Source of the DNA: an uncultured Eubacteriales bacterium
GTDB taxonomy: Bacteria; Bacillota; Clostridia; Oscillospirales; CAG-272
NCBI GenBank assembly: GCA_934796165.1
Contig: CAKVOU010000013.1
Coordinates: 1 to 36,909 of the forward strand
DNA: 36,909 bases
Reading direction: 5' to 3'
The notes under the pieces are model-generated. The model was not told the DNA's origin. It made no database searches and was given only the letters and a program-made list of their open reading frames with translations. The position numbers were made by a program, and so were the translations under genes. Below are positions 7,480 to 16,172 of this stretch, one piece after another; the first letter of the stretch is position 1; every line of letters starts with the position of its first letter.

Positions 7480-9699
7480 ATGAAACGACTGAGCTGCCTA
7501 TTCCTGTGTCTTTTGCTCTGCCTGCCGCTCTTTGCCTGCGGTAAAGCGACGGGAACCGAAACGCCGACGGAATCCTCCCCGGAGTCCCGCACGGAAACGG
7601 GTACGGAAAGCGGCACGAAAGCCCCGGCGGAATCCGGTACCGAAACCGGTACGGAAACCGGTACGGAAACTGAACCGGCACCCGCTCCCGATTACGCGCA
7701 CACGCGCACGCCCATGATGGGGTGGGCAAGCTGGAATCTTTATCACACCGACATTTCCGAGGAAAAGATTCTTGCCGCCGCGAACGCATTGAAGGAGCTC
7801 GGACTTGCGGACCTCGGATATACCTACGTCAACATTGACGACGGCTTCCAGAGAGGACGCGATGAGGACGGAACGCTCATCGTTCACCCCGAGCGTTTCC
7901 CGAACGGCATGAAATCCGTCGCCGACCGCATCCATGAGATGGGGCTGTACGCCGGCATCTACACCGACGCGGGGGTCATGACCTGCGGGTACCTCTATTC
8001 CGGCGAGACCGCCAACGGCGAGGTCGGACTGTACGGACATGAGGAAAAGGACCTCTCCATGTACCTCTCTGACTGGGGGTATGATTTCATCAAGGTGGAC
8101 TGGTGCGGCGGCGCACATCTGGGGCTGTCAAGAAGAGAACAGTACACCAAGATCGGTAATATCATAAAGGAGATCGAAGAGAAGACCGGACGGGACATTC
8201 TCTACAACATCTGCTGTTGGGAATTTCCCGGCGAGTGGGCAAAGGAGGTCGCCGACTCCTGGCGCACGGGTGCCGACATTTCTCCGAATTTCTCCTCGAT
8301 CCTCTATCAGCTTGATCAGTGCAAGACGCTTGCGGCATATCAGTCGCCCGGCAACATCAATGACCCGGATATGCTGGAGATCGGCATGGGCATGACGGAC
8401 ACCGAGGACAGAAGCCACTTCGCCATGTGGTGTATGCTGTCCGCGCCCCTGATGCTCGGAAACGACCTGACCACGCTCCGCCAGGAAACGCTGGAGATCA
8501 TTCAAAACAAGAATCTGATTGCCCTTGACCAGGATCCCGCCTGCATTCCCGCGACCGTCGTACTGACGCGGGGAGACGTGGAGATCTGGCAGAAGGACCT
8601 CGGCGAAAAGCATTCCGCCACGACGGCGGTCGCGCTCCTCAACCGCTCGGGGAAGGAACGGACCGTGACCGTCCGCTGGGACGAAATCGGATACGCTTCC
8701 GTCACCGGAGTCACCGACCTCTGGACGGATGAAGCTCTCACCCCCGGCGAGTCCTTTACCGTGACGCTCGCGCCGCACGAAACGGCAGTGCTCCGCGTAA
8801 ACGGCACCCGGAACGATGCGGGAAGCGTCTGTGTGGATCTTGCCGTCAGCGAGGAACCCTGGCAGTTTGACCTGACTGCGCTCGGCGTGCTCGACTGGGT
8901 CGCGACCGGTTATTCGGGCGGTCACGAAGGGTTCCGCAAAAACGTGAAGACCTCTCTGCTTTCGGTCAGCCTGTCCGACACCTTCTCCTATCTGCTTTCG
9001 AACGAGGCGTTCTGCGAATGGGACGGTGACGGAAACAATCCCGCCCTTCCCTATGCCGCCGTCAACTCCGGACGGAGCGTAAAGGGTACGGGAAATTCGG
9101 TCAGCGTCACGACCTCCGTGGACACAAAGACCACCGTGCTCTCGGTGCTTGTCGGTCTCGGCGCCTCCGACCTTTCTCTGGAGGTGCTCAGCGGCGGTAA
9201 CGTGATTTATTCCACGGTGCTTTCGGGAATCAAAGACGTTTCCGTTCCGGAAAAGCCGGAAAAGACACTTGCCGAACGCCAACTGACGTTTGCCCTGTCC
9301 GCAGACGTCCCCGGATATCTGACCGTCCGGCTGACGGTCATGGAAGATTCCGCCTTCCCCGTCTGCGCCCTGTTCGGTGCGGCGCTCTCTCCCCTCGAAG
9401 ATGCGGATTCCCCCGAGGAAACCGACGCGGAAACGGCAAGAAAGCTGCTTCGGGACGGCGCAATTCTTCTTGACGTGCGTTCCCCCGAGGAATACGCCGA
9501 GGGACACCCTGCGGGCTCCGTCAACCTGCCGGTGGATCAGCTTCTTACGCTGATCACCGAAAAATACCCCGACCGCGACACGGTGATCCTCACCTATTGT
9601 ACGCGTGCCAAGCGCAGCTTGCAGGCATACCGCCTGCTCCGCTATCTCGGGTACGAAAACGTGTACTGGCTCGGATCGACGGATCCGAACGAAGGATAA
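7480..9699 (+). CDS. secreted GH27 alpha-galactosidase lipoprotein with C-terminal rhodanese domain
   Basis: This 739-aa protein starts with a lipoprotein signal ending in LFAC (Cys20). A low-complexity Thr/Glu/Gly linker follows (about 22-70). The GH27 catalytic barrel (about 75-370) opens with TPMMGWASWN and has YVNIDDGFQ, the nucleophile motif KVDWCGG (Asp207) and the acid/base motif WRTGADI (Asp266). A beta domain follows to about 445. Next comes an accessory beta-sandwich-like module (about 450-620) beginning with DWVATGY. The last 100 residues (about 635-739) are a single rhodanese domain with DVRSPEEYAEGHPAGSVNLP and the active-site loop YCTRAKRS (Cys707). GH27 enzymes release terminal alpha-galactose, as in raffinose, melibiose or galactomannan. 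The role of a rhodanese domain on a surface lipoprotein is unknown. The whole frame is intact with one stop, so this is a genuine in-frame fusion. Confidence 0.93.
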   Translation: MKRLSCLFLCLLLCLPLFACGKATGTETPTESSPESRTETGTESGTKAPAESGTETGTETGTETEPAPAPDYAHTRTPMMGWASWNLYHTDISEEKILAAANALKELGLADLGYTYVNIDDGFQRGRDEDGTLIVHPERFPNGMKSVADRIHEMGLYAGIYTDAGVMTCGYLYSGETANGEVGLYGHEEKDLSMYLSDWGYDFIKVDWCGGAHLGLSRREQYTKIGNIIKEIEEKTGRDILYNICCWEFPGEWAKEVADSWRTGADISPNFSSILYQLDQCKTLAAYQSPGNINDPDMLEIGMGMTDTEDRSHFAMWCMLSAPLMLGNDLTTLRQETLEIIQNKNLIALDQDPACIPATVVLTRGDVEIWQKDLGEKHSATTAVALLNRSGKERTVTVRWDEIGYASVTGVTDLWTDEALTPGESFTVTLAPHETAVLRVNGTRNDAGSVCVDLAVSEEPWQFDLTALGVLDWVATGYSGGHEGFRKNVKTSLLSVSLSDTFSYLLSNEAFCEWDGDGNNPALPYAAVNSGRSVKGTGNSVSVTTSVDTKTTVLSVLVGLGASDLSLEVLSGGNVIYSTVLSGIKDVSVPEKPEKTLAERQLTFALSADVPGYLTVRLTVMEDSAFPVCALFGAALSPLEDADSPEETDAETARKLLRDGAILLDVRSPEEYAEGHPAGSVNLPVDQLLTLITEKYPDRDTVILTYCTRAKRSLQAYRLLRYLGYENVYWLGSTDPNEG

Positions 9700-9703
9700 A
9701 TCC

Positions 9704-9748
9704 AAAACAAAATACGGGAGCGGCATCTGCCGCTCCCGTATTTTGTTT
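9704..9748. terminator. bidirectional terminator between the GH27 gene and the pyrophosphatase gene
   Basis: A stem of about 21 bp (core ACGGGAGCGGCA / TGCCGCTCCCGT, 2-nt loop) is flanked by A-rich and T-rich arms. It can serve the convergent genes on both sides. Confidence 0.9.
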
Positions 9749-9771
9749 CAACCGTTCAGACGGAAAATCCG

Positions 9772-10110
9772 TTATTCCGTATAAACCGTACTCTCGTGGA
9801 ACTGCTCCTGGAACTGCACCGCCCGGGCGATCTCCTCGGCGGTGTATTCTCTCGTCCCGTCCGAGGCGACCCACTTCTCCTCCACGTCGTCCGCACGTTC
9901 AATGACGGCGATGACGCGCCCGCGGAAGGTCGCAAGCGGTTCCCCCGGTCCGAGCACGTACACATCCTGCTCTTCCCCGTCGCCGCCCATCAGTCCCGCG
10001 ATGTATCCGTAATTGATGGGGTACACGACCTCCGGATGCTTGGGGTGTCTCGTCCCGATCGGACGATCCATGGTCACCTCCACGGTCTTTCCGATGATTT
10101 CATGCTTCAT
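9772..10110 (-). CDS. inorganic pyrophosphatase family protein (short form)
   Basis: The protein is 112 aa. It contains VTMDRPIGTRHPKHPEVVYP, INYGYIAG, GDGEEQDVYVLG, RVIAVIERADDVEEKW and VQFQEQFHES. This matches the short soluble inorganic pyrophosphatase-like proteins common in Bacillota. Acidic residues of the DGEEQD loop correspond to the metal-binding segment of family I pyrophosphatases. It is shorter than the roughly 175-aa canonical enzyme, so activity should not be assumed. GGAG lies about 6 nt before the ATG. It follows the DUF2079 gene by about 83 bp with no obvious promoter, so it may be co-transcribed. A link to the nearby PPi-producing PPDK is possible but inferred. Confidence 0.8.
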   Translation of the reverse strand: MKHEIIGKTVEVTMDRPIGTRHPKHPEVVYPINYGYIAGLMGGDGEEQDVYVLGPGEPLATFRGRVIAVIERADDVEEKWVASDGTREYTAEEIARAVQFQEQFHESTVYTE

Positions 10111-10193
10111 GATTTTTCTCCGTTATCCGGGGTTATCCCCGTTATCTGTGATTTCGGAGAACCGCCTGCCGGCAGAGTCCCCCGCGGTACCCC

Positions 10194-12470
10194 TTATTTG
10201 AGACGGTAAATGTCAAAGAACTCTCCGCTCCCCACCCATTCGTACTGATCCGGATAGTATTCCTCGAGGAACGAAACGCCCGTCTTGTACTCTTTTCCTT
10301 TGTATTTGAAGGTCGTGTCGTTGCGGAGAACGTAATAATCGGTCTTCTCCGGCGTCCAGTAGGACGTACCGACCGAGTGAACATCGCGGAAACGGTAGAG
10401 ATGCGCCGTCAGGGAGCTGTTCGCCGAAACCGACGCGCCCTCGGGAAGACTGTCATACAGCACCTGCTCCGCCTCGGCGTAATACGCACGGTTGCCGCCG
10501 AAACGGTCAATATAGTAACCGACCGTCGGGAAGGTCAGGGACGCCGTCAGAATGAGGCTGAACGAAAGCGCTATCACAAGCGTCCGACCGCGCGTCTCCG
10601 GCTTTCTGTCCGCAAGCATGAGGACAAACGATACCAGAATCAGCGCCCCCACGCCGAAGGTATACTGGAACGCCACGTCAAACTGATATTTGTCCGAGGA
10701 CATCAGGTTGATGAGCAACATGGGGAGAAGCAGGACAAGCGTTCCCTGCTTTTTGGCAAAGAACGGAGCAAACAGGACGGGCACAAACATCCAGAGCAGA
10801 TACGCACCCTTGTTCTCCGTGAACACAATGCGGAAGAACCTGCCGATCCCGTAGAAGCATTCTTTTAAGACGTCGGTAAAGCTGTTGCCCTCGCGCAGGA
10901 AATCCTGGTATCTGCCAACCAGCAGCTCGCCGCCGAAATGCGAGATCATTCTGACCGCGAAGCCGAGATAGGCAACCGACAGCACAAACAGCACCGCCCC
11001 GCGCCACTTTTTCTTCTGCGTCAGAATCACCCACAGGGCGACCGCCGCCACATACACCGCCGCGTCCTCCTTGATCGACAGGACGAGAAGCGCACATCCG
11101 AGCGCCGGCAGGAATCCGAGCCACGCGCGCCCCGTCCGCCGGAACCACGGAAGAAAACCGGTATCCGTCTCCCCCGCGCTCCGCCGCCCGATCCCCCCTC
11201 CGGGGGTGCCCGCGGGCAGGCTCCGCCCGGTCTCCTCTTCCCCGTCCGTCACCTGACGGAGTAAGAAATACACAAGGAACAGCACCGTGACCGGGAGAAA
11301 CTTGTTTTCATGGAAATCGTAAAAGCATCCGCGGGAAAGCGCGGGATACAGAAGATACAGGAACGCACAGCCCGTCGCGTGGGACGGAAGCAGCTTCAGC
11401 CGCTGCGCAATACCGTACACCGCAAACGCCCCCGCCGCAACGCCGAACGCCTGCACCCAGATGAGGTAAAGCGGCGAGCGAAAGATCATGTACCCCGGCA
11501 GGAGCACATAAAAGAACGGGGAGAAATGCACCGCAAAGTGCGAAAGCTCCACGTTGCGCTCCAGCGTCGTCACGGGAGTTCCCGTCCGCGCCATGCCCTC
11601 GAACATCTGCGCGAACAGACCGAAATCAAAGGTGTTGGACAGGAACGCCGTGTACCGGATTGACGAAGCGTAACCGATTACCAGCGTAAAGAGCAGCACG
11701 CCCAGCCCCGTGAGTGCCCAACCCGTGCGGGAGGAAAACACGATCCGGTCGGGGTTCAGCCCGTCTTCCTTGGTCACATAGCGCACCACGACCAGCGCAG
11801 GGAGGAGAAGCCCCAGTCCCATCCACAGGCTCCCCGCGGCGACCGCATAGGAAACGCAGAAAATCAGGGTGGAAACCGCAAGTCCCACGCAAGGAATCAG
11901 CTTGCGCCGGGTCAGAATCCCGACCGCCAGGAGCGCGGCAAATACCAGAAAAAGAATCGCCCAGAACTGCCCGCGCGAAAGATTCTCCACAAAGGAGAGC
12001 GCGGAAAAATTTGTGTCCGTGAGGAGCGCACAAAAAGACGCGGTCAGGTATCCCGATACCGCCGAGGCGGCAACACTGTCCACGGAAAAAGCATGACGGC
12101 GGCACCAGTCGCCCACGCGGGAAAGCCATCCCCCGCGGGTCGGTGCCTGCGCATCGGCAGAGGGAGCCTTCGCCGATGTCTGCGCGCGGGCAGCGGTCGC
12201 CCTTGCATTGTCCGTCCCGGCGCTTTTCGCCGATTTCTGTGCGTTCGCGAGGGAATTCTTCGCCGTCTTCCCATTCTCTGCCCCGGTGTTCTTCACCGAT
12301 GCCTGCGTATTCGCGGTTTCCGTATCCGTGAACCCCGCGCCAGCAATCCCCGCACCCGTGTTTCCCGCTTCTGCCGGCTTCCCGTTCTGCACCGGACCCG
12401 CGGGTGTTCCCGTCTTTCCGGCTTTGCCGTTCTGCCTGTATTTTTCGTTTTGGGCGTCTCTTTCGTTCAT
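10194..12470 (-). CDS. DUF2079 polytopic membrane protein
   Basis: The protein has 758 aa from the ATG at 12470, which has GGAGG 5 nt upstream; the open frame continues upstream but without a better start. Residues 1 to about 120 form a hydrophilic Ala/Thr/Lys/Asn-rich region with repeated imperfect segments, probably disordered and cytoplasmic. The rest contains about ten membrane helices. The DUF2079 signature is clear: FDFGLFAQMFEG, HFSPFFYVLLP, YDFHENKFLPVTVLFLVYF. DUF2079 proteins are GT-C-like membrane proteins of unknown substrate. A Gly/Arg-rich loop near the middle (SLPAGTPGGGIGRRSAGE) interrupts a cytoplasmic segment and is encoded by very GC-rich palindromic DNA. Confidence 0.85.
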   Translation of the reverse strand: MNERDAQNEKYRQNGKAGKTGTPAGPVQNGKPAEAGNTGAGIAGAGFTDTETANTQASVKNTGAENGKTAKNSLANAQKSAKSAGTDNARATAARAQTSAKAPSADAQAPTRGGWLSRVGDWCRRHAFSVDSVAASAVSGYLTASFCALLTDTNFSALSFVENLSRGQFWAILFLVFAALLAVGILTRRKLIPCVGLAVSTLIFCVSYAVAAGSLWMGLGLLLPALVVVRYVTKEDGLNPDRIVFSSRTGWALTGLGVLLFTLVIGYASSIRYTAFLSNTFDFGLFAQMFEGMARTGTPVTTLERNVELSHFAVHFSPFFYVLLPGYMIFRSPLYLIWVQAFGVAAGAFAVYGIAQRLKLLPSHATGCAFLYLLYPALSRGCFYDFHENKFLPVTVLFLVYFLLRQVTDGEEETGRSLPAGTPGGGIGRRSAGETDTGFLPWFRRTGRAWLGFLPALGCALLVLSIKEDAAVYVAAVALWVILTQKKKWRGAVLFVLSVAYLGFAVRMISHFGGELLVGRYQDFLREGNSFTDVLKECFYGIGRFFRIVFTENKGAYLLWMFVPVLFAPFFAKKQGTLVLLLPMLLINLMSSDKYQFDVAFQYTFGVGALILVSFVLMLADRKPETRGRTLVIALSFSLILTASLTFPTVGYYIDRFGGNRAYYAEAEQVLYDSLPEGASVSANSSLTAHLYRFRDVHSVGTSYWTPEKTDYYVLRNDTTFKYKGKEYKTGVSFLEEYYPDQYEWVGSGEFFDIYRLK

Positions 12471-12573
12471 GCCGTCCTCCCCCTGCGTCCCGCACGCGGG
12501 CTTTTCCCGCCTTGTCTTTGACAGTTGCCCGCGCGTTTTGTTTGCTCTGCCTTCCGCGGGCTTTTCTGTTTTT

Positions 12574-12601
12574 ATTCTAACAGATTCCGCCCGTTTGTCA
12601 A
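12574..12601 (-). promoter_or_regulatory. promoter of the DUF2079 gene
   Basis: The minus strand shows TTGACA, a 16-nt spacer and TAGAAT, about 100 bp before the ATG. Confidence 0.6.
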
Positions 12602-12682
12602 TAGTTCTCCCGACAGAGGAGACAGTCCTTATTTTGCTCTCCGAATGTTCACAGAAAATTAACAATTAAATTTGAAAAGGCG

Positions 12683-12712
12683 TTGATTATCTCTTTTTCA
12701 ATATGATATAAT
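12683..12712 (+). promoter_or_regulatory. ppdK promoter
   Basis: TTGATT, an 18-nt spacer and TATAAT lie about 88 bp before the ppdK start, in a locally AT-rich stretch. Confidence 0.65.
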
Positions 12713-12799
12713 TAAGATTGCTGTGAATACGGACGAGGAAAATACAGGAAGCCGTATGCAGCCCCTGAAAAGCAAATCATTTATTTGGAGGAATATCAA

Positions 12800-15430
12800 A
12801 TGGCACACAAGTATTGCTACCTGTTTACCGAAGGCAACGCGAATATGCGCGAGCTGCTCGGCGGAAAGGGTGCAAACCTCGCTGAGATGACCAACATCGG
12901 TCTTCCCGTTCCCCAGGGCTTCACCATCTCCACCGAAGCCTGCACACAGTATTACGAGGACGGCAGACAGATCAATGACGGCATCATGGCTGAGATCATG
13001 ACCTACATCGCAAAGATGGAGGAGATCACCGGCAAGAAGTTCGGCGACAAGGAGAATCCTCTTCTCGTTTCCGTCCGCTCCGGCGCACGTGCATCTATGC
13101 CCGGCATGATGGACACCATCCTCAACCTCGGTCTGAACGAGGATGTCGTGGAGGTCATTGCAAACAAGTCCGGTAACCCCAGATGGGCTTGGGACTGCTA
13201 CAGAAGATTTATCCAGATGTATTCCGACGTCGTTATGGAAGTCGGCAAGAAGTACTTCGAAGAGCTCATCGACAAGATGAAGGCGGAAAAGGGCGTCAAG
13301 TTCGACGTCGAGCTGAACGCCGATGACCTCAAGACTCTTGCAAACCAGTTCAAGGCTGAATACAAGTCCAAGATCGGCACCGATTTCCCGTCCGATCCGA
13401 AGGAACAGCTCATCGGCGCAATCAAAGCCGTGTTCCGTTCCTGGGACAACCCCCGTGCGAATGTCTACCGCCGCGACAACGATATCCCCTACTCCTGGGG
13501 CACCGCTGTCAACGTGCAGATGATGGCATTCGGTAACATGGGCGACGACTGCGGCACCGGTGTTGCATTCACCCGTGATCCCGCAACCGGCGAAAAGAAG
13601 CTGATGGGCGAATTCCTGCCCAATGCACAGGGCGAAGACGTCGTTGCAGGCGTCCGTACTCCTCTTCCCATCGCAAAGATGGCAGAGCTGTTCCCCGAAG
13701 CATTCCAGCAGTTCGAGAACGTCTGCAAGACGCTCGAAAACCACTACCGCGATATGCAGGATATGGAGTTCACCGTCGAGCACGGCAAGCTCTATATGCT
13801 CCAGACCCGTAACGGCAAGCGTACCGCTCAGGCTGCTCTGCAGATCGCTTGCGACCTCGTTGACGAGGGCATGAGAACCGAGAAGGAAGCTGTTCTCATG
13901 ATTGACCCCCGTAACCTCGACACCCTGCTCCATCCCCAGTTCGACGCGGCTGCCCTCAAGAAGGCAAACCCGATCGGCAAGGGACTCGGTGCTTCCCCCG
14001 GCGCTGCCTGCGGTCAGATCGTCTTCTCCGCAGAGGACGCTGAAAAGTGGAAGAAGGCAGGCAAGAAGGTCGTTCTTGTCCGTCTTGAGACCTCTCCCGA
14101 GGACATCACCGGTATGAAGGCTTCCCAGGGCATTCTGACCGTCCGCGGCGGTATGACCTCCCACGCAGCAGTCGTTGCGCGCGGCATGGGCACCTGCTGT
14201 GTTTCCGGTTGCGGCGACATCGTGATGGATGAAGCAAACAAGAAGTTCACGCTGGCAGGCAAGACCTTCCACGAGGGCGACTACATCTCCATCGACGGCT
14301 CCACCGGTAACATCTACGACGGCGAGATCAAGACCGTTGACGCTACCATTTCCGGTAACTTCGACCGCATCATGAAGTGGGCGGACAAGTACCGCAAGCT
14401 CAGTGTCAGAACCAATGCCGACACGCCCCGCGACGCAAAGAAGGCTCGCGAGCTCGGCGCTGAGGGTATCGGTCTGTGCCGTACCGAGCATATGTTCTTC
14501 GAGCCCTCCAGAATCGCTGCATTCCGCGAAATGATCTGCTCCGACACGGTTGCAGAGCGTGAAGCGGCTCTTGCAAAGATCATGCCCATGCAGCAGGCTG
14601 ACTTCGAGGCTCTCTACGAGGCTCTGGAAGGCACCCCTGTTACCATCCGTTTCCTGGATCCCCCGCTCCATGAGTTCGTTCCCACGACCGAGCCCGAGAT
14701 CGAGGAGCTGGCAAAGGCACAGGGCAAGTCCGTTGAAACCATCAAGGGAATTATCCAGGGTCTGCATGAAGCAAACCCGATGATGGGTCACCGCGGATGC
14801 CGTCTGTGCGTCACCTACCCCGAAATCGCCGTGATGCAGACCAAGGCTGTCATCCGTGCGGCAATCAACGTGCTGAAAAAGCATCCTGACTGGAAGCTCG
14901 TCCCCGAGATCATGATCCCGCTGGTCGGCGAAGTCAAGGAGCTCAAGTATGTGAAGGACACCGTTGTCAAGACCGCTGACGAAGAGATCAAGGCAGCAGG
15001 CATTGCCCTCAAGTACGAGGTCGGCACCATGATCGAGATCCCGAGAGCAGCGCTCACCGCTGACGAGATCGCGAAGGAAGCTGAATTCTTCTGCTTCGGT
15101 ACCAACGACCTGACCCAGATGACCTTCGGCTTCAGCCGTGACGACGCAGGCAAGTTCCTGCCCGCATACTACGACGCAAAGATCTACGAGAACGATCCGT
15201 TTGCAAAGCTCGACCAGGTTGGTGTCGGCAAGCTGATGGATATGGCTGTGAAGCTCGGCAAGAGCGTTCGCCCCGACATGCACTGCGGCATCTGCGGCGA
15301 GCACGGCGGCGACCCGACTTCCGTGGAATTCTGCCACAAGATCGGACTCACCTACGTTTCCTGCTCTCCGTTCCGTGTTCCGATCGCTCGTCTGGCAGCA
15401 GCTCAGGCAGCCCTCAAGGACGAGAAGTAA
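12800..15430 (+). CDS. ppdK: pyruvate, phosphate dikinase
   Basis: At 876 aa it has the usual length. The N-terminal ATP-grasp domain starts with LLGGKGANLAEM and includes SVRSGARASMPGMMDTILNLG. The swivelling phosphohistidine domain has GGMTSHAAVVARGMG with catalytic His455. The C-terminal PEP/pyruvate barrel has GLCRTEHMFF, MGHRGCRL, FGTNDLTQM and HCGICGEHGGDP with the active cysteine near 832. The enzyme interconverts ATP, Pi and pyruvate with AMP, PPi and PEP, used in PPi-linked glycolysis or for PEP synthesis. The ATG at 12800 has GGAGG 8 nt upstream; an upstream in-frame TTG at 12785 overlaps that site and is rejected. Codon use favours C/T-ending preferred codons more strongly than in the neighbours, suggesting high expression. 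Confidence 0.98.
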   Translation: MAHKYCYLFTEGNANMRELLGGKGANLAEMTNIGLPVPQGFTISTEACTQYYEDGRQINDGIMAEIMTYIAKMEEITGKKFGDKENPLLVSVRSGARASMPGMMDTILNLGLNEDVVEVIANKSGNPRWAWDCYRRFIQMYSDVVMEVGKKYFEELIDKMKAEKGVKFDVELNADDLKTLANQFKAEYKSKIGTDFPSDPKEQLIGAIKAVFRSWDNPRANVYRRDNDIPYSWGTAVNVQMMAFGNMGDDCGTGVAFTRDPATGEKKLMGEFLPNAQGEDVVAGVRTPLPIAKMAELFPEAFQQFENVCKTLENHYRDMQDMEFTVEHGKLYMLQTRNGKRTAQAALQIACDLVDEGMRTEKEAVLMIDPRNLDTLLHPQFDAAALKKANPIGKGLGASPGAACGQIVFSAEDAEKWKKAGKKVVLVRLETSPEDITGMKASQGILTVRGGMTSHAAVVARGMGTCCVSGCGDIVMDEANKKFTLAGKTFHEGDYISIDGSTGNIYDGEIKTVDATISGNFDRIMKWADKYRKLSVRTNADTPRDAKKARELGAEGIGLCRTEHMFFEPSRIAAFREMICSDTVAEREAALAKIMPMQQADFEALYEALEGTPVTIRFLDPPLHEFVPTTEPEIEELAKAQGKSVETIKGIIQGLHEANPMMGHRGCRLCVTYPEIAVMQTKAVIRAAINVLKKHPDWKLVPEIMIPLVGEVKELKYVKDTVVKTADEEIKAAGIALKYEVGTMIEIPRAALTADEIAKEAEFFCFGTNDLTQMTFGFSRDDAGKFLPAYYDAKIYENDPFAKLDQVGVGKLMDMAVKLGKSVRPDMHCGICGEHGGDPTSVEFCHKIGLTYVSCSPFRVPIARLAAAQAALKDEK

Positions 15431-15478
15431 TTGCCGCAAGGTAATTGTTTCCCCGTTCCGGATGGAATAAAAACATTC

Positions 15479-15511
15479 AGCCCTTTGGCATTTATGCCAA
15501 AGGGCTTTTTG
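15479..15511 (+). terminator. ppdK terminator
   Basis: A 12-bp perfect stem (AGCCCTTTGGCA / TGCCAAAGGGCT, TTTA loop) is followed by TTTTTGTT. Confidence 0.93.
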
Positions 15512-15670
15512 TTATATAAGGAAAGCCCCCCGTCGGGGCGGGTGGCTTTCATATTGAGCAAATCTTCAGCGGTTACTTGGGAGCGCCTGCGATTGGCAGA
15601 CTTTTCAGAGGACTTCCTACCCTGCCGGCATCATGCCTGTGTCGGGGAGAAAGACCTTTTGCGGATGGCG
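15512..15670. other. non-coding gap with a GC-rich hairpin
   Basis: No gene is recognised here. An imperfect hairpin (GAAAGCC at 15521-15527 with GGCTTTC at 15544-15550, enclosing a CCCCG-rich core) follows the ppdK terminator. It has no T-run on either strand, so it is not a typical terminator. An open frame continuing into the DUF1622 antisense strand looks non-coding. Confidence 0.4.
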
Positions 15671-16096
15671 TTATTCCCCTGTATTTTTCTTACCTTTCGC
15701 ACCGTCTTCTGTTCTCGTCTCCGTTCCGGCTTGCTTGCCGCTTGCCGCCTCGTCTGTCAGCTTGCTTTCTCCCTTCTCCACGCGGATCTCCCATTGAATG
15801 AGGAAGGTCAGGGCGGCTCGCAAAAGAATCACAGCTCCGAGAATCAGCAGTTCTTTCCACTCGCGGACGATTACGGTACGGAGCAGCTCTCCGCCCATCT
15901 TGAATTCCAGTGACAGCGCGATCCCCTCCGCAAGCTCCAGCCGAAGACGCTCGGAGTGCCGGAACAGTCCGATCACGGACTTGACAATGGTAAAAATCAG
16001 GACACATACGCCAACCAGCTCAATGGCAAGAATCGCATACTGCACAAGCAGGTAAAACACGTTTTCGACAGCAATATATATTTCCGACGCATTCAT
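15671..16096 (-). CDS. DUF1622 family membrane protein
   Basis: The protein is 141 aa. Hydrophobic helices lie at about 13-40 and 88-104. Between them is the family pattern RLRLELAEGIALSLEFKMGGELLRTVIV, and the following helix is ILGAVILLRAALTFLIQWEI. This matches DUF1622, a small integral membrane family without a known function. The C-terminal 35 residues are hydrophilic and Lys/Glu/Thr-rich. AGGAGG precedes the ATG by 12 nt, slightly long. It lies 76 bp downstream of pyk on the same strand and may be read through from it. Confidence 0.8.
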   Translation of the reverse strand: MNASEIYIAVENVFYLLVQYAILAIELVGVCVLIFTIVKSVIGLFRHSERLRLELAEGIALSLEFKMGGELLRTVIVREWKELLILGAVILLRAALTFLIQWEIRVEKGESKLTDEAASGKQAGTETRTEDGAKGKKNTGE

Positions 16097-16172
16097 GACC
16101 GATCGCGCCTCCTCTTATGTTGATATTCTGTTACTTAACCGCCGTTTTTGGGCGGAAACTCATTTGCATAAA

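Noticed and set aside
6668..7789. 373-aa version of peptidyl-tRNA hydrolase
   Set aside because: Its first 153 residues lie antisense to the GH27 gene and across the pth promoter.
12698..15439. 913-aa open frame on the minus strand
   Set aside because: It is the exact antisense of ppdK, has no ribosome binding site, and its composition is what strong codon bias on the opposite strand produces.
15431..15913. Plus-strand frame of 160 aa after ppdK
   Set aside because: It begins inside the ppdK terminator region and then runs antisense to DUF1622.
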